From Verrucomicrobiales bacterium (GTDB lineage Bacteria; Verrucomicrobiota; Verrucomicrobiia; Limisphaerales; UBA9464), in the NCBI GenBank assembly GCA_027488845.1, contig JAIYBC010000065.1, positions 62,001 through 126,000 on the forward strand: DNA of 64,000 nucleotides, given 5' to 3'. The notes under the pieces were generated by a model. The model had not been told where the DNA came from. It was given only the letters and a program-made list of their open reading frames with translations, and searched no databases. This document shows, piece by piece, positions 27,046 through 37,091 of this stretch (positions are counted from its first letter, which is position 1; every line of letters starts with the position of its first letter). The position numbers and the translations under genes are program-made.

Positions 27046-29973
27046 ATGAGTCCCCTCGCCCGGAAAACCTCCCGTTTGGCCCGCTGGGCGTGCTGTCTGG
27101 CGGCCGCCACGGCGGCCGCCACGGCGGCCGTCCGCGGCGCGGAGGCGACCCTCTACCGTGCGTTGAACCTGAACGGACCCGAGCTGGTCCTCGACGGCCG
27201 GAAGTGGGAGGGCAGCAACGCCCCGGCCTTCACCGCGAAGGGCAACCGATTCGAGAACCAATCGGTTCCGCTGCGGCCCGCGACCGATCCCAAGCGCGCG
27301 CAGATGATCCGCAGCAGCGTCTGGGGAAGCCGTGTGGAGCTGGAGATGACCGGCGTACCGACGGGCGACTACCAGGTGTTCGTGCATGTGTGGGAGGACA
27401 CGCAGTCGGAACAGTTCGACCTGGTGCTGAACGACCGGGTGGTGGCCGAGAAGTTCCACAGCGGCCTGGCCGGTTCGTGGAAACGGCTCGGTCCCTGGCC
27501 GGTGCGGATCGAGGACGGACGACTGCGCCTGTTCGCCAAGGCGCCGAACCACGGAGCGGCGAACCTCTCCGGACTCGAGGTGTGGTCCGGAGACGGCCCG
27601 GTGCCGGACCCGTCCAAGCCCGTGTTCAACGACGATCCCACGGCGGAGCAGCTCGCCTTCTTCGAGGGCCGCATACGGCCGGTGTTCGTGGAGCACTGCC
27701 ACGAGTGCCACAGCGCCGGGGCGGCGAAGCTGAAGGGTGGACTGCTGCTCGACTCGAAGGCCGGCGTGCGCAAGGGCGGCGACTCCGGACCGCTGATGAA
27801 TCCGGCGAGCCCCGACTCGAGCCTGCTGGTGCGTGCGGTCCGACACGAGGACCCCGACCTCGCCATGCCTCCGCGACGCCGCATCCCGGAGGCCGCTGTC
27901 GCGGACCTCGTCGCCTGGATCGGCATGGGCGCGCCGGATCCCAGGACCGAGGACACCGTCGCCGCGGCGGCGACCCGTTCCGGGATCGATTGGAAATCGG
28001 CGAAGGACTGGTGGGCGTTCCGTCCGGTGTCGGACCCGAAGCCGCCGGCGGTGGATGACGCCGCGTGGCCGGAGGGTCCCATCGACCGGTTCCTCCTGGC
28101 ACGGCTCGAACAGTCCGGGCTCGCGCCGGCGCCGGAGGCGGACCGGGCGGTCCTGCTGCGGCGGCTCACCTTCGACCTCACCGGACTTCCACCGACCCCA
28201 GCCGAGATCGACGCCTTCCTCGCCGACACCGACGCCGGTGCATGGGAGCGCGCCGTGGACCGCCTGCTGGCCTCTCCGGCCTATGGGGAACGCTGGGGGC
28301 GGCACTGGCTGGACGTCGTCCGCTACGCCGACACCGCGGGCGACAACTCCGACTTCCCGATCCCGCAGATGCACCGGTACCGGGATTGGGTGATCGACGC
28401 CTTCAACCGGGACCTGCCCTTCGACGAGTTCGTGCGGCAGCAGCTCGCGGGGGACCTGCTGCAGACCGGACGCGCGGAGACGGACCACCAACGGACCATC
28501 GCCACCGGATGGATCGCGAACGCGCGTCGGTTCGGTTCGCGCGTGGACGACTACCCGCAGCACCTGACCATCGAGGACACGCTCGACAACCTGGGGAAGG
28601 CCTTCCTCGGCCTCACCATCAACTGTGCGCGCTGCCACGACCACAAGTTCGATCCGATCCCGACCTCGGACTACTACGCGCTGTACGGGATCTTCGACAG
28701 CACGCGTTACCCGTGGCCCGGCATCGAGCTGGATCAGCGCCAACGCGACCTCGTGCCGCTCGTGGAACCGGAGCGCCGGGAGGAGATGGAGGAGGCGCGC
28801 CGCAGACACGACGAGGAGAAACGCCGGCTGGAGAAGGCCGTGAAGGAGCTCCGCGAGGAATCGAAGTCGGTCGCCGCAGCGGAGAAGGCCGCAGCGGAGA
28901 AGCGGATCCAGGAGGCCGAGGCGGCGGTGCGTGCGCATGTGGACCGGGGACTGCCCTTCGGACTCGCGTACGCGGTCGCCGACAAGCCGAAGGCCTCCGA
29001 CGCGGTGATCCAGGTCAAGGGGGATCCCGCGCGGCCGGGAGGCGTCGTTCCAAGGCGTTTCCTCACCGTCCTGGGAGGATCGACCCTGGCGGACGCCACC
29101 CGGGGAAGCGGCCGCGCCGAGCTCGCCGACTGGATCGTCGCACCCACCAACCCGCTGACCGCGCGGGTGATGGTCAACCGCGTCTGGCAACACCACTTCG
29201 GCCGCGGGCTGGTCGCGACGCCGAACGACTTCGGACGCCAGGGACGCGCCCCGACGCATCCGGAGCTGCTCGACTGGTTGGCGTCGCGGTTCAGGGAGGA
29301 CGGCTGGTCGGTGAAGGCGCTGCACCGGCGCATCCTCCTCTCCCGCGCCTACCGGCAGTCGTCGTCGGTGACGGAGGAACAGTCGCTGAAGGATCCCACC
29401 AACGAACTGCTGGGACGCTTCCCACGTCGGCGGCTCGATGCGGAGTCGCTGCGCGACACGCTGCTGGTGCTCGGCGGAAACCTGGAACCGGCACCCCGTG
29501 GGCCGCATCCCTTCCCGAAGCCGTCGGACTGGAAGTTCACGCAGCACAACCCCTTCCGCGCGGTGTACGAAACCCGCAGCCGCAGCGTGTACCTCATGAC
29601 CCAGCGGATCCAAAGGCATCCGTACCTCGCGATCTTCGACGGCGCCGACCCCTCGACCAGCACCGGCCGCCGGACCTCCAGCACGACGCCGCTGCAGGCG
29701 CTGTTCCTCCTCAACGACCCGTTCGTGCACGGACAGGCCGACCTCTTCGCCGAAAGGCTCCGCAGCATGCGCGCCTCCGACGCCGACCGGGTCCGCGAAG
29801 GGTTCCGCCTCGCCTTGGGACGGAGTCCCGTCGGGGACGAGACGGAGAAGAGCCTCGCCTTCCTGAAGTCGGCCCGGGAACGGAGCGTCGGGGAGAAGGA
29901 TCCCGAGGCGGAGTCGTGGCGCGCGTTCGCCCGGGTGCTCTTCCGACTCAACGAATTCGCCCAACTCGACTGA
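27046..29973 (+). CDS. Planctomycete-type cytochrome c protein (malectin-like, PSCyt1, DUF1549, DUF1553)
   Basis: A 975-residue exported protein. The signal region (about 1-31) contains an Ala/Thr tract coded by a 12-base tandem repeat. It is followed by a malectin-like carbohydrate-binding domain (about 33-190), a PSCyt1 cytochrome c domain with heme site C218HEC221H222, then DUF1549 (about 340-560), a Lys/Glu-rich coiled-coil (about 585-630) and DUF1553 (about 660-970). This four-part layout is typical of Planctomycetes and Verrucomicrobia, which often encode dozens of such proteins. They are thought to link heme electron transfer to sugar handling outside the inner membrane, but no reaction is proven. 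The DUF1501 gene follows after seven bases, the usual pairing. Confidence 0.95.
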   Translation: MSPLARKTSRLARWACCLAAATAAATAAVRGAEATLYRALNLNGPELVLDGRKWEGSNAPAFTAKGNRFENQSVPLRPATDPKRAQMIRSSVWGSRVELEMTGVPTGDYQVFVHVWEDTQSEQFDLVLNDRVVAEKFHSGLAGSWKRLGPWPVRIEDGRLRLFAKAPNHGAANLSGLEVWSGDGPVPDPSKPVFNDDPTAEQLAFFEGRIRPVFVEHCHECHSAGAAKLKGGLLLDSKAGVRKGGDSGPLMNPASPDSSLLVRAVRHEDPDLAMPPRRRIPEAAVADLVAWIGMGAPDPRTEDTVAAAATRSGIDWKSAKDWWAFRPVSDPKPPAVDDAAWPEGPIDRFLLARLEQSGLAPAPEADRAVLLRRLTFDLTGLPPTPAEIDAFLADTDAGAWERAVDRLLASPAYGERWGRHWLDVVRYADTAGDNSDFPIPQMHRYRDWVIDAFNRDLPFDEFVRQQLAGDLLQTGRAETDHQRTIATGWIANARRFGSRVDDYPQHLTIEDTLDNLGKAFLGLTINCARCHDHKFDPIPTSDYYALYGIFDSTRYPWPGIELDQRQRDLVPLVEPERREEMEEARRRHDEEKRRLEKAVKELREESKSVAAAEKAAAEKRIQEAEAAVRAHVDRGLPFGLAYAVADKPKASDAVIQVKGDPARPGGVVPRRFLTVLGGSTLADATRGSGRAELADWIVAPTNPLTARVMVNRVWQHHFGRGLVATPNDFGRQGRAPTHPELLDWLASRFREDGWSVKALHRRILLSRAYRQSSSVTEEQSLKDPTNELLGRFPRRRLDAESLRDTLLVLGGNLEPAPRGPHPFPKPSDWKFTQHNPFRAVYETRSRSVYLMTQRIQRHPYLAIFDGADPSTSTGRRTSSTTPLQALFLLNDPFVHGQADLFAERLRSMRASDADRVREGFRLALGRSPVGDETEKSLAFLKSARERSVGEKDPEAESWRAFARVLFRLNEFAQLD

Positions 29974-29980
29974 ACCCGCC

Positions 29981-31372
29981 ATGAGCACGCCTCTCCAGAC
30001 GTCCCGCCGCGAGACCCTCCGCTCCCTCGTCGGCGCCTCGCTGCTGCTGCCGGGGCTCGTCTCCGACCTGCTTCGCGCCGACGCGCCCGACGCACAGGGG
30101 GATCCCCTGTCTCCGAAGCCGCCCCTGTTCCGCGGCAAGGCCAGCCGGGTGATCTTCATCTTCTCCAACGGCGGCGTGTCCCACATGGACACCTTCGACC
30201 CGAAGCCGAAGCTGTTCGAGGCGGACGGCAAGACGGTCGGCATCGGGGGCGGGCTTTCCAACCAGCAGCGGCGGCTGTTGCGGCCCGGTTGGCAGTTCCG
30301 GCCCGGCGGGCGTTGCGGCACGATGGTGAGCGACCTCTTCCCACACCTGCGGGAGTGCATGGACGACGTCTGCCTCATCCGTTCGATGAAGGGCGAGGAC
30401 AACGAGCACTACCAGGCGACGCTGGGGATCCACACGGGCTCGTTCTTCTTCTCGCGGCCGAGCATCGGCTCCTGGATCAGCTACGGACTCGGGACGCTGA
30501 ACGCGAACCTGCCGTCCTTCGTGGCCATCTCCGCGGGGTCCCCATACGCGGGGACGCAGATCTTCAACAACGACTTCCTGCCCGCCTACCACCAGGGCGT
30601 CCGCGTGGTGCCCGGGAACGAGCCGATCGCGAACCTCGACCGCCGGACGGTCCGTTCGGGCCTGCAGGAGATGGAGCTGGGGCTGGCCGGCGCCCTGGAT
30701 CGGGGCCATCTCAAGGCCCGCGGCAACGACGCCGAGCTGGCGGCGCGGATCCGCACCTTCGAGACCGCCTTCCGCATGCAGACGGACGCGCGGGACGTCT
30801 TCGACCTCTCGAAGGAGTCCGACGACACGCTGGCGCTCTACGGGATGCGGCGCGGGCAGACGGACGGGTTCGGCTGGCCCTGCCTCGTGGCCCGGCGGTT
30901 GGCGGAGCGGGGCGTGCGCTTCATCGAATTGGTGGACGGTTCGTCGAGCCACAACTGGGACCAGCACGGCGACATGGCCGAGCACGCCCAGCACGCCCGG
31001 AACCTGGACCAGCCGGTGGCCGGCCTGCTGCGCGACCTCAGGCGGCGCGGGATGCTGGAGGACACGTTGGTGGTCTGGACCACGGAGTTCGGCCGCACTC
31101 CCGGCGTCGACGGCGAGAAGGGCCGCGGCCACCACAGCGCGTGCTTCTCCTCGTGGCTGGCCGGGGCGGGCGTCCGGGCGGGATCGGTGTATGGGAGCAC
31201 CGACGAGATCGGCGCCACCGTGGCCGAGAACCGGGTCCACGTGCACGACTTCCACGCCACCATCCTGCACCTGCTCGGCATGGACCACGAGAAGCTGACG
31301 TTCCGCCACGGCGGACGCGACTACCGGCTCACGGACGTGCACGGGAACGTCGTGCAGGCGCTGTTGGCCTGA
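29981..31372 (+). CDS. Tat-exported DUF1501 protein
   Basis: A 463-residue protein with a twin-arginine signal (R9-R10 in SRRETLRSLVGASLLLPG). The DUF1501 body has the IFIFSNGGVSHMDTFDPKP opening, a sulfatase/alkaline-phosphatase-like fold signature, the CLIRSMKGEDNEHY motif and a C-terminal WTTEFGRTPG/HHSACFSSWLAG region that supplies likely metal ligands. DUF1501 proteins always accompany PSD1 cytochrome proteins like its upstream neighbour, only seven bases away. A hydrolase acting on sulfated or phosphorylated sugars is plausible from the fold, but no substrate is established. Confidence 0.95.
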   Translation: MSTPLQTSRRETLRSLVGASLLLPGLVSDLLRADAPDAQGDPLSPKPPLFRGKASRVIFIFSNGGVSHMDTFDPKPKLFEADGKTVGIGGGLSNQQRRLLRPGWQFRPGGRCGTMVSDLFPHLRECMDDVCLIRSMKGEDNEHYQATLGIHTGSFFFSRPSIGSWISYGLGTLNANLPSFVAISAGSPYAGTQIFNNDFLPAYHQGVRVVPGNEPIANLDRRTVRSGLQEMELGLAGALDRGHLKARGNDAELAARIRTFETAFRMQTDARDVFDLSKESDDTLALYGMRRGQTDGFGWPCLVARRLAERGVRFIELVDGSSSHNWDQHGDMAEHAQHARNLDQPVAGLLRDLRRRGMLEDTLVVWTTEFGRTPGVDGEKGRGHHSACFSSWLAGAGVRAGSVYGSTDEIGATVAENRVHVHDFHATILHLLGMDHEKLTFRHGGRDYRLTDVHGNVVQALLA

Positions 31373-31486
31373 TGCGGACGGCGGAGGGTGCCGTCACGCA
31401 AATCCGTCTGAACATCCGTCGGCTCCTTGAGTCGGATGGACGCCGGACACCGGAAGCCGCAAGGATCTCCAGAACGTCCGGATTCC

Positions 31487-33550
31487 ATGGCCTCCATTCT
31501 CCAGCCGATTCCCTCGGACCGCCGCCGGCGGATCCGCTCCCTCACCCTGTCCCTTGCCGGAGCCCTCGCGTTGATGGGATCCGCGACCGCGGCCGAATCC
31601 GCCGGCGACGCCGAATCCACGGCTTCGCTGACCGACGCCGCCCGGATCGTCCCGGCCATCGAACTCGGCGTGGGTCGTCGTGTTCCATCCCTCGACCTCA
31701 AGGCCCTGAGCGGACCGCGTTTCCAGTCCGATTCCCTCGGTGGGGCCAAGGCCACGGTCATCGCCTTCACCAGCACCAGCTGCCCGGTCACCCGGAAGTA
31801 CGGACCGACACTTGCGGCCCTGGAGAAGGAGTACGCGGCGAAGGGCGTCCGCTTCGTGTACGTGAACCCGGTGGACACCGACACCGCGGCCGCGGCCAAG
31901 GAGATGGTCCAGCGCCACGGGCTGAAGGGCTCCTACGTGAAGGACACCCAAGGGAAGGCCGCGAAGGCCTTGGGAGCCCGGACGACGGCGGAGGCCTACG
32001 TCCTCGATGCGACGGGAACGGTGGTCTACCGGGGCGCCGTCGACGACCAGTATGGGGTTGGCTACTCCCGGCCGGAACCGCGGGAACGGTACGTGGCCGG
32101 CGCCTTGGACGCGGTGTTGGCCGGCGGGCTTCCGAACGTCGCGGCCACGACCGCCCCGGGCTGCAGCCTGGACCATGCCGGTCCCATCGCGACCGAGGCC
32201 AAGCCCACCTTCCACAACCGGATCTCCCGGATCCTCCAGACCCACTGCACCGAATGCCATCGTGACGGCGGCGTGGGCCCGTTCCCGCTGGAATCGATGG
32301 CCGATGCCGTGGCGCACGCCGGGATGATCCGGAAGCAGGTGGAGCGCGGTGCGATGCCGCCGTGGTTCGCCGCGCCGATCCATTCCGGCTCCAGCCCCTG
32401 GGCCAACGACCGCAGCCTGCCCGAGGCGGACAAGGCCGACCTGATCGCCTGGCTTTCGGGTTCCAAGGCCGAGGGAGACCCGAGGTTGGCGCCCCGTCCG
32501 CGCACCTACCCCGACGGCTGGGCGATCGGCAAGCCGGACGCGGTCATCCGCATCCCCAAGCCCATCGCAGTGAAGGAGTCCGGCGTCATGGACTACCAGA
32601 ACGTGCACGTGAAGACCGACTTCGACGGCGACCGCTGGATCCAGGCGTTCGAGGTGCGGCCGACCGCGCGGGAAGTGGTGCATCACGTCCTCGTCTTCGT
32701 GATCCCGCCGAACGAGAGCGAGGCCGACAAGAAGCGCCGCGGGGACGTCGCCGGCGGCAACTACCTCGCGGCGTACGCGCCGGGCACCGGTGGCATCGGC
32801 TATCCGCCGGGCTTCGCGAAGTTCCTTCCGAAGGGCTCCACCCTCCACTTCCAGCTGCACTACACGCCGAACGGAAAGGCGACCGAGGACCAGTCCGCCC
32901 TGGGACTCGTCTTCGCCAAGGAACCGCCGAAGCACGAGATCCGGGTGGCCGGCGTCACGGGCAAGCTGGACATCCCGCCGAACGACCCGGACTACGTCTC
33001 GAAGGGGAAGATCACCGTGCCGGTGGACGCGAAGATCCTGTCGTTCATGCCGCACATGCACGTGCGCGGGAAGGCGTACCGCTACGACCTCGACCTGCCG
33101 GGCGGGAAGTCCCGCACACTGCTCGACGTCCCGCGCTACGACTTCAACTGGCAGCTGCTGTACCGGCTCGCGGAGCCGTTGGACGTGCCGACGGGGGCCG
33201 TGCTCCACGGGACGGCGCGCTACGACAACAGCTCCGGCAATCCGGCGAACCCGAATCCGAACCAGCGGGTGACGTGGGGCGAGCAGACCGACGAGGAGAT
33301 GATGATCGGCTACTTCGAGTACTTCATCCCCGAGGCGAAGCCCGGAGAGAGCGGGGCGACGTTGGAGGCGGCCGTCCGCGACGGCTCGGCGTTGTTCCGT
33401 CGTCTCGACCGCAACAAGGACGGCAAGATCACGGCCGACGAGTCGCCGTCGAAACAGCAGTTCGAGGCCGCGGACGCCAACCACGACGGCGTGGTCACGC
33501 CGGAGGAACTGCGCCGCCTCATGGGCCGCAGCCGCAGCCGCAGCCGCTGA
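31487..33550 (+). CDS. Redoxin / cytochrome c / copper-monooxygenase-like / EF-hand multidomain protein
   Basis: A 687-residue exported protein that combines four units. After the signal peptide (about 1-36) comes a thioredoxin-like redoxin domain (about 55-215) with C99PVTR. A cytochrome c segment with C254TEC257H258 follows. Next is a domain resembling the copper type II ascorbate-dependent monooxygenase fold (about 350-620, with VHHVLVFV, LHFQLHYTP and PHMHVRGKAYRY supplying histidines). Two EF-hands (DRNKDGKITADE and DANHDGVVTPEE) end the chain before a short Ser/Arg tail made by a GCCGCA codon repeat. This layout recurs in Verrucomicrobia and Planctomycetes with no known reaction. The ATG at 31487 is chosen for the signal peptide. 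Confidence 0.85.
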   Translation: MASILQPIPSDRRRRIRSLTLSLAGALALMGSATAAESAGDAESTASLTDAARIVPAIELGVGRRVPSLDLKALSGPRFQSDSLGGAKATVIAFTSTSCPVTRKYGPTLAALEKEYAAKGVRFVYVNPVDTDTAAAAKEMVQRHGLKGSYVKDTQGKAAKALGARTTAEAYVLDATGTVVYRGAVDDQYGVGYSRPEPRERYVAGALDAVLAGGLPNVAATTAPGCSLDHAGPIATEAKPTFHNRISRILQTHCTECHRDGGVGPFPLESMADAVAHAGMIRKQVERGAMPPWFAAPIHSGSSPWANDRSLPEADKADLIAWLSGSKAEGDPRLAPRPRTYPDGWAIGKPDAVIRIPKPIAVKESGVMDYQNVHVKTDFDGDRWIQAFEVRPTAREVVHHVLVFVIPPNESEADKKRRGDVAGGNYLAAYAPGTGGIGYPPGFAKFLPKGSTLHFQLHYTPNGKATEDQSALGLVFAKEPPKHEIRVAGVTGKLDIPPNDPDYVSKGKITVPVDAKILSFMPHMHVRGKAYRYDLDLPGGKSRTLLDVPRYDFNWQLLYRLAEPLDVPTGAVLHGTARYDNSSGNPANPNPNQRVTWGEQTDEEMMIGYFEYFIPEAKPGESGATLEAAVRDGSALFRRLDRNKDGKITADESPSKQQFEAADANHDGVVTPEELRRLMGRSRSRSR

Positions 33551-33626
33551 GGAGGGAAGGTCCATACGGGCATCGGACCTGTACCCATCCCCTTCAACCG
33601 TTCATCGCTTCAACCACAACAGCCCC

Positions 33627-35162
33627 TCAGAAGACCGGCCCCGGCTGCCACGGGGCGAATTCCTCGTCGCCGATGCCGGCCGCCTCGCTCTTCGTGCGTC
33701 GGCCCGAGGCGGTTTCCAGGATCGTCCCGAAGATCCGCAGGCCGACCTGTTCCACCGTCTCCTCACCGTCGAGGATCGTGCCGGCGTTCAGGTCCATGTC
33801 GTCGGTCATCCACCGGTAGAGCGGGGTGTGGGTGGAGATCTTGATGCACGGCGCCGGCTTGCAGCCGTACACGCTGCCGCGGCCGGTGGTGAACACGCCG
33901 ACGTTGCATCCGCCCGCCACGAGTCCGGTCATGCTCACCGGATCGTAGCCCGGCGTGTCCATGAAGCAGAACCCGGGTCCGACGACGGTCCCGGCGTAGG
34001 GCAGGACGGCCATCAGCGGGGCCTGCCCTCCCTTGGCCACCGCGCCGAGGCTCTTCTCGAAGATCGTCGTGAGCCCGCCCTCCTTGTTCCCGGCGGAGGG
34101 GTTGTTGGCGATCGAGGCCCCATGCAGCCGCGCATGGTCCTCCCACCAGCGCACCGTCCGCAGCAGCGCCTCCGCCACGTCCCGGGAGACCGCACGGCGG
34201 GTGAGCAGGTGTTCGGCGCCGTAGATCTCCGGCGTCTCCGCCAACACGGTGGTCGCCCCGTGTCGGACCAGCAGGTCCGAGGCGACTCCCAGCGCGGGAT
34301 TGGCGGTGATGCCGCTGTTCCCGTCGGACCCGCCGCAGTTCAGCGCGACGTGGAGCCGGCTGAGCGGCTGCTCCGTCCGCCGCTGAGCAGACACCGCGGG
34401 AAGCAGCCCCGCCACCGCCCGAACCGCATCCTCGACCGTCCTCGCGATGCCGCCCTGCTGCTGGATGTTGAGCACCACCGGCGCCTGCGAGCCGTCCGCC
34501 CCCGAATCCAGGCCCTGCTTCCGCACCAACGCCGCGGCCTGGTTCGTCTCGCAGCCGAGTCCGATGATCACATACGCCCCGATGTTCGGGTGACGCGCGA
34601 TCCCCGCGAGCACCCGCTGGAGGATCTCCGTGTTGTCGTCCGCCGTGGCGCAGCCCGACTTGTGGGTGAACGCGACCACGCCGTCCACGCCCGGGAAGTC
34701 CCGCCGCAGGACCTCCGGCGTGAAGCGGCGCGCGACGTACTGGGAGACGCTGGCCGAGCAGTTCACCGAGGAGATGACGGCGACGAAGTTGCGGGTCCCG
34801 GCCCGGCCGCCGGGTCGGCTGTAGCCCGAGAAGGTCCGGCGCTCGGACTCCGGAAGAAGCGCCCACGGCACGGTGGGCTCCGCGAAGTGTCCGTCCGTCG
34901 ACAACTCGCCGAGGTCGACGTTTTGGACGTGCACGTGGGCACCCGCGGGAATCGGTGCCGACGCCCGTCCGATGATCTGCCCGTACTTGCGGATCACCGC
35001 GCCCGCGGCGAGGTCCCGCAGCGCCACCTTGTGCGCCACCGGGACGGCGCCCCGGATGCGGACACCTTCGATCTCCTCGCCGTCCAGGAGCCGGCGACGC
35101 GCCACGGCGACGTCGTCATCGGGATGGAGACGGATCCAAGGCGACGCGGCGGGTGTGCTCAT
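33627..35162 (-). CDS. UxaA/GarD-family sugar-acid dehydratase
   Basis: A 511-residue protein that joins the two parts of the altronate/galactarate dehydratase family. The N-terminal SAF-like domain (about 1-95, IRLHPDDDVAVARRRL and HKVALRDLAAGAVIRKYGQIIG) is followed by the large catalytic domain with GYSRPGGRAGTRNF, CGGSDGNSGITANPA and CKPAPCIKISTHTPLYRWM, which hold the iron-binding cysteines. It should dehydrate a sugar acid such as altronate or galactarate to a keto-deoxy acid. The substrate cannot be told apart by eye, and no uronate isomerase or kinase is nearby. The start is the ATG at 35162. Confidence 0.92.
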   Translation of the reverse strand: MSTPAASPWIRLHPDDDVAVARRRLLDGEEIEGVRIRGAVPVAHKVALRDLAAGAVIRKYGQIIGRASAPIPAGAHVHVQNVDLGELSTDGHFAEPTVPWALLPESERRTFSGYSRPGGRAGTRNFVAVISSVNCSASVSQYVARRFTPEVLRRDFPGVDGVVAFTHKSGCATADDNTEILQRVLAGIARHPNIGAYVIIGLGCETNQAAALVRKQGLDSGADGSQAPVVLNIQQQGGIARTVEDAVRAVAGLLPAVSAQRRTEQPLSRLHVALNCGGSDGNSGITANPALGVASDLLVRHGATTVLAETPEIYGAEHLLTRRAVSRDVAEALLRTVRWWEDHARLHGASIANNPSAGNKEGGLTTIFEKSLGAVAKGGQAPLMAVLPYAGTVVGPGFCFMDTPGYDPVSMTGLVAGGCNVGVFTTGRGSVYGCKPAPCIKISTHTPLYRWMTDDMDLNAGTILDGEETVEQVGLRIFGTILETASGRRTKSEAAGIGDEEFAPWQPGPVF

Positions 35163-35263
35163 GTCACCGAGGGGATACGCAGCGTCGTGACCGCGGGCGA
35201 GCCAGAAGCGGGGAGCCGAACAGGGCCAAGGACAACGAGGAGCGGACAAGGACCCCAACCGAC

Positions 35264-35764
35264 TCAGTGCCGCGGCAGGCCGGCTTGACGGAGCGTCTGG
35301 ATGAACGCGGAGGGATCACCGGGCGAGACCGCGATCCGCCTTCCGGGAAGGTGCAGCAGGACCACCTTCGCCGGGTCGTTGAACCAAGCCCGGTACGTCC
35401 CCACGCCGCGGGCATGGAACCAGCCGGTGAACGAGAACAGGCCTCCGTTGCCGCAGACACGCCACGACATGCCGGCGAGCTCCGGGGCCGCTTCGGCGGA
35501 CACCAGTCCGGACAGGTCGATCCGAGTCGTCCATCCGGGCTGCCGGACGAAGAGGACCGCGCCTTCGAGCCGGTATCCCAGGACGCGGAACGGGAGGGCG
35601 CACAAGGGAACCGCCGCCACCACCATCGCGGCCCACGGGAAGGATCCGGCTTGGGGAACCGCCGTCAGCAGGATGACGACGACTCCGAGCATGAGGGCGG
35701 TGGCGATGCCCGAGATCCACTTCAGGGAAGCCGACCAGGGAGCCTCGAACGTGCGGGGATTCAC
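35264..35764 (-). CDS. PH-domain-like membrane protein
   Basis: A 166-residue membrane protein. Two transmembrane helices (about 20-37 and 43-62) are followed by a soluble part with the pattern of bacterial pleckstrin-homology-like domains (LEGAVLFVRQPGWTTRIDLSGL, then LLHLPGRRIAVSPGDPSAFIQTLRQ). Such proteins often accompany membrane transporters. It starts 12 bases after the ABC permease gene ends and on the same strand, so it is likely part of that operon. Its role is unknown. Confidence 0.75.
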   Translation of the reverse strand: MNPRTFEAPWSASLKWISGIATALMLGVVVILLTAVPQAGSFPWAAMVVAAVPLCALPFRVLGYRLEGAVLFVRQPGWTTRIDLSGLVSAEAAPELAGMSWRVCGNGGLFSFTGWFHARGVGTYRAWFNDPAKVVLLHLPGRRIAVSPGDPSAFIQTLRQAGLPRH

Positions 35765-35776
35765 GGGTGAACGCGG

Positions 35777-37087
35777 TCAGGACCCGGGGCCGCCGTCCCA
35801 TCGGAAGCGGCGCCAGGCGATGCCTCCGAGGAGGGTACCCACGGCGACGAGTCCGGCCACCGGAAGGAACACCGCGGAGACGTCGAGTCCGCGCCACGTC
35901 ATGGCGTCGAGCGCCTCGATGCCCCAGCCGGTCGGCATCCAGAGGGACACGGTGCGGACCCAGGAGGGGAAGATGAAGGAGGGGATCCAGGCGCCGCCGA
36001 GCATCAGGAGGATGAGCACGACCGGGATGGCGAGTCCGCGGGTGGCCTTGGGCGTGCGGCCGATGGCCGCGAGGGCCAGCGCGAGGGTGGCGGAGAAGTA
36101 GCAGAGCGCCAGGATGACGGCCACGAATCCGATCCAGCTTCCATGGATGCGGACGCCGAACGCGGACATGGCGACGGCGAAGGAGACGACGAAGGTGGAG
36201 AGGGCGATGATCGCGTAGGAGGTGGCCTTGCCGAGCAGGAGCGTGGCCCGGGACAGCGGCGCGGCGCGGAGCCGACGGAAGGTGCCCGACTGCCGTTCCG
36301 TCAACAGGCCGACCGCGAGGTCGATCATCACCATCAGCACGAACTGGAGGGACATGCCGGCGAAGGAATGGGCGAACCCGTTGTAGCGGGCGCCGGCGAC
36401 GCGGGTCAGGGGCTGGGCGTCGACGCGGTAGGGCAACGGCAGTTCGGCGGGGCCGGCGACCGCGTTGGTCCGGGCGACGGAGGTCCGCCGCGACTCGAGG
36501 AACGCGTCCGCCTGGGCGAGGGAATCGAGCAGCAGACGGCGTTGGATCTCCGGGAGACGTTGGGCGCGCAGGATGTTGGTCCTCCCCCGGGCGATGAGGT
36601 CGCGTCCGACGTCGACGTTGAGCAAACCATCGGCGACGCCCGACACGACCTTCGGAACGAGCATTCCCTCGAGCAGGGAACGTTCGGTCTCATGGGAGGG
36701 ATCGAAGAGGAGCGTGACCACGGGGCGGCGGTCGGACTGGAAGATCCCCTGCAGGAGGTTGGTCGAGAATCCGGGAGGGAAGACCAGTCCGACCGGCACG
36801 CGCCCCGCGGTGACCCGGTCCCGGGCGGCGGCCTCGTTGGTGACGACGACCGCGAAGGTGGAGTCGTTGGTGAACGCGGCGACCACGCCGCGGGACGCCG
36901 CGGAACCGTCGAGATCCACCAACACCAGGCCGATGGCGGAACGTTCGGCCTTGCCACCGGTCCCGCCCGTGAGCTGGCCGAAGAAGGCGGCCATCAGCAC
37001 CGGCACGAGGTAGAGGAGGACCAGGGCCTTGCGGTCGCGCAGGAAGAGCGCGAGGTCGAGACGGATGATGGCGATCCAGGAGTCCAT
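35777..37087 (-). CDS. ABC-2-type transporter permease
   Basis: A 436-residue permease of the ABC2_membrane_3 class. One N-terminal helix (about 20-40) is separated from a cluster of five C-terminal helices (about 240-420) by a large extracytoplasmic domain (about 45-230), the layout of YhhJ/YbhR-like exporters. The ATPase gene ends four bases before it begins, on the same strand, so the two form one exporter. The cargo is unknown. Drug, lipid or polymer export are the usual options for this class. Confidence 0.9.
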   Translation of the reverse strand: MDSWIAIIRLDLALFLRDRKALVLLYLVPVLMAAFFGQLTGGTGGKAERSAIGLVLVDLDGSAASRGVVAAFTNDSTFAVVVTNEAAARDRVTAGRVPVGLVFPPGFSTNLLQGIFQSDRRPVVTLLFDPSHETERSLLEGMLVPKVVSGVADGLLNVDVGRDLIARGRTNILRAQRLPEIQRRLLLDSLAQADAFLESRRTSVARTNAVAGPAELPLPYRVDAQPLTRVAGARYNGFAHSFAGMSLQFVLMVMIDLAVGLLTERQSGTFRRLRAAPLSRATLLLGKATSYAIIALSTFVVSFAVAMSAFGVRIHGSWIGFVAVILALCYFSATLALALAAIGRTPKATRGLAIPVVLILLMLGGAWIPSFIFPSWVRTVSLWMPTGWGIEALDAMTWRGLDVSAVFLPVAGLVAVGTLLGGIAWRRFRWDGGPGS

Positions 37088-37091
37088 GGAT

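Noticed and set aside
26467-30402. A 1311-codon minus-strand open frame covering the PSD1 and DUF1501 genes
   Set aside because: Only its last about 160 codons encode a recognisable SRPBCC protein. The rest is antisense to clear genes and arises from GC-rich third positions.
33527-33550. Arg/Ser tail as an RNA-binding RS domain
   Set aside because: It is only a few residues long and comes from a short codon repeat at the gene end in an exported protein.
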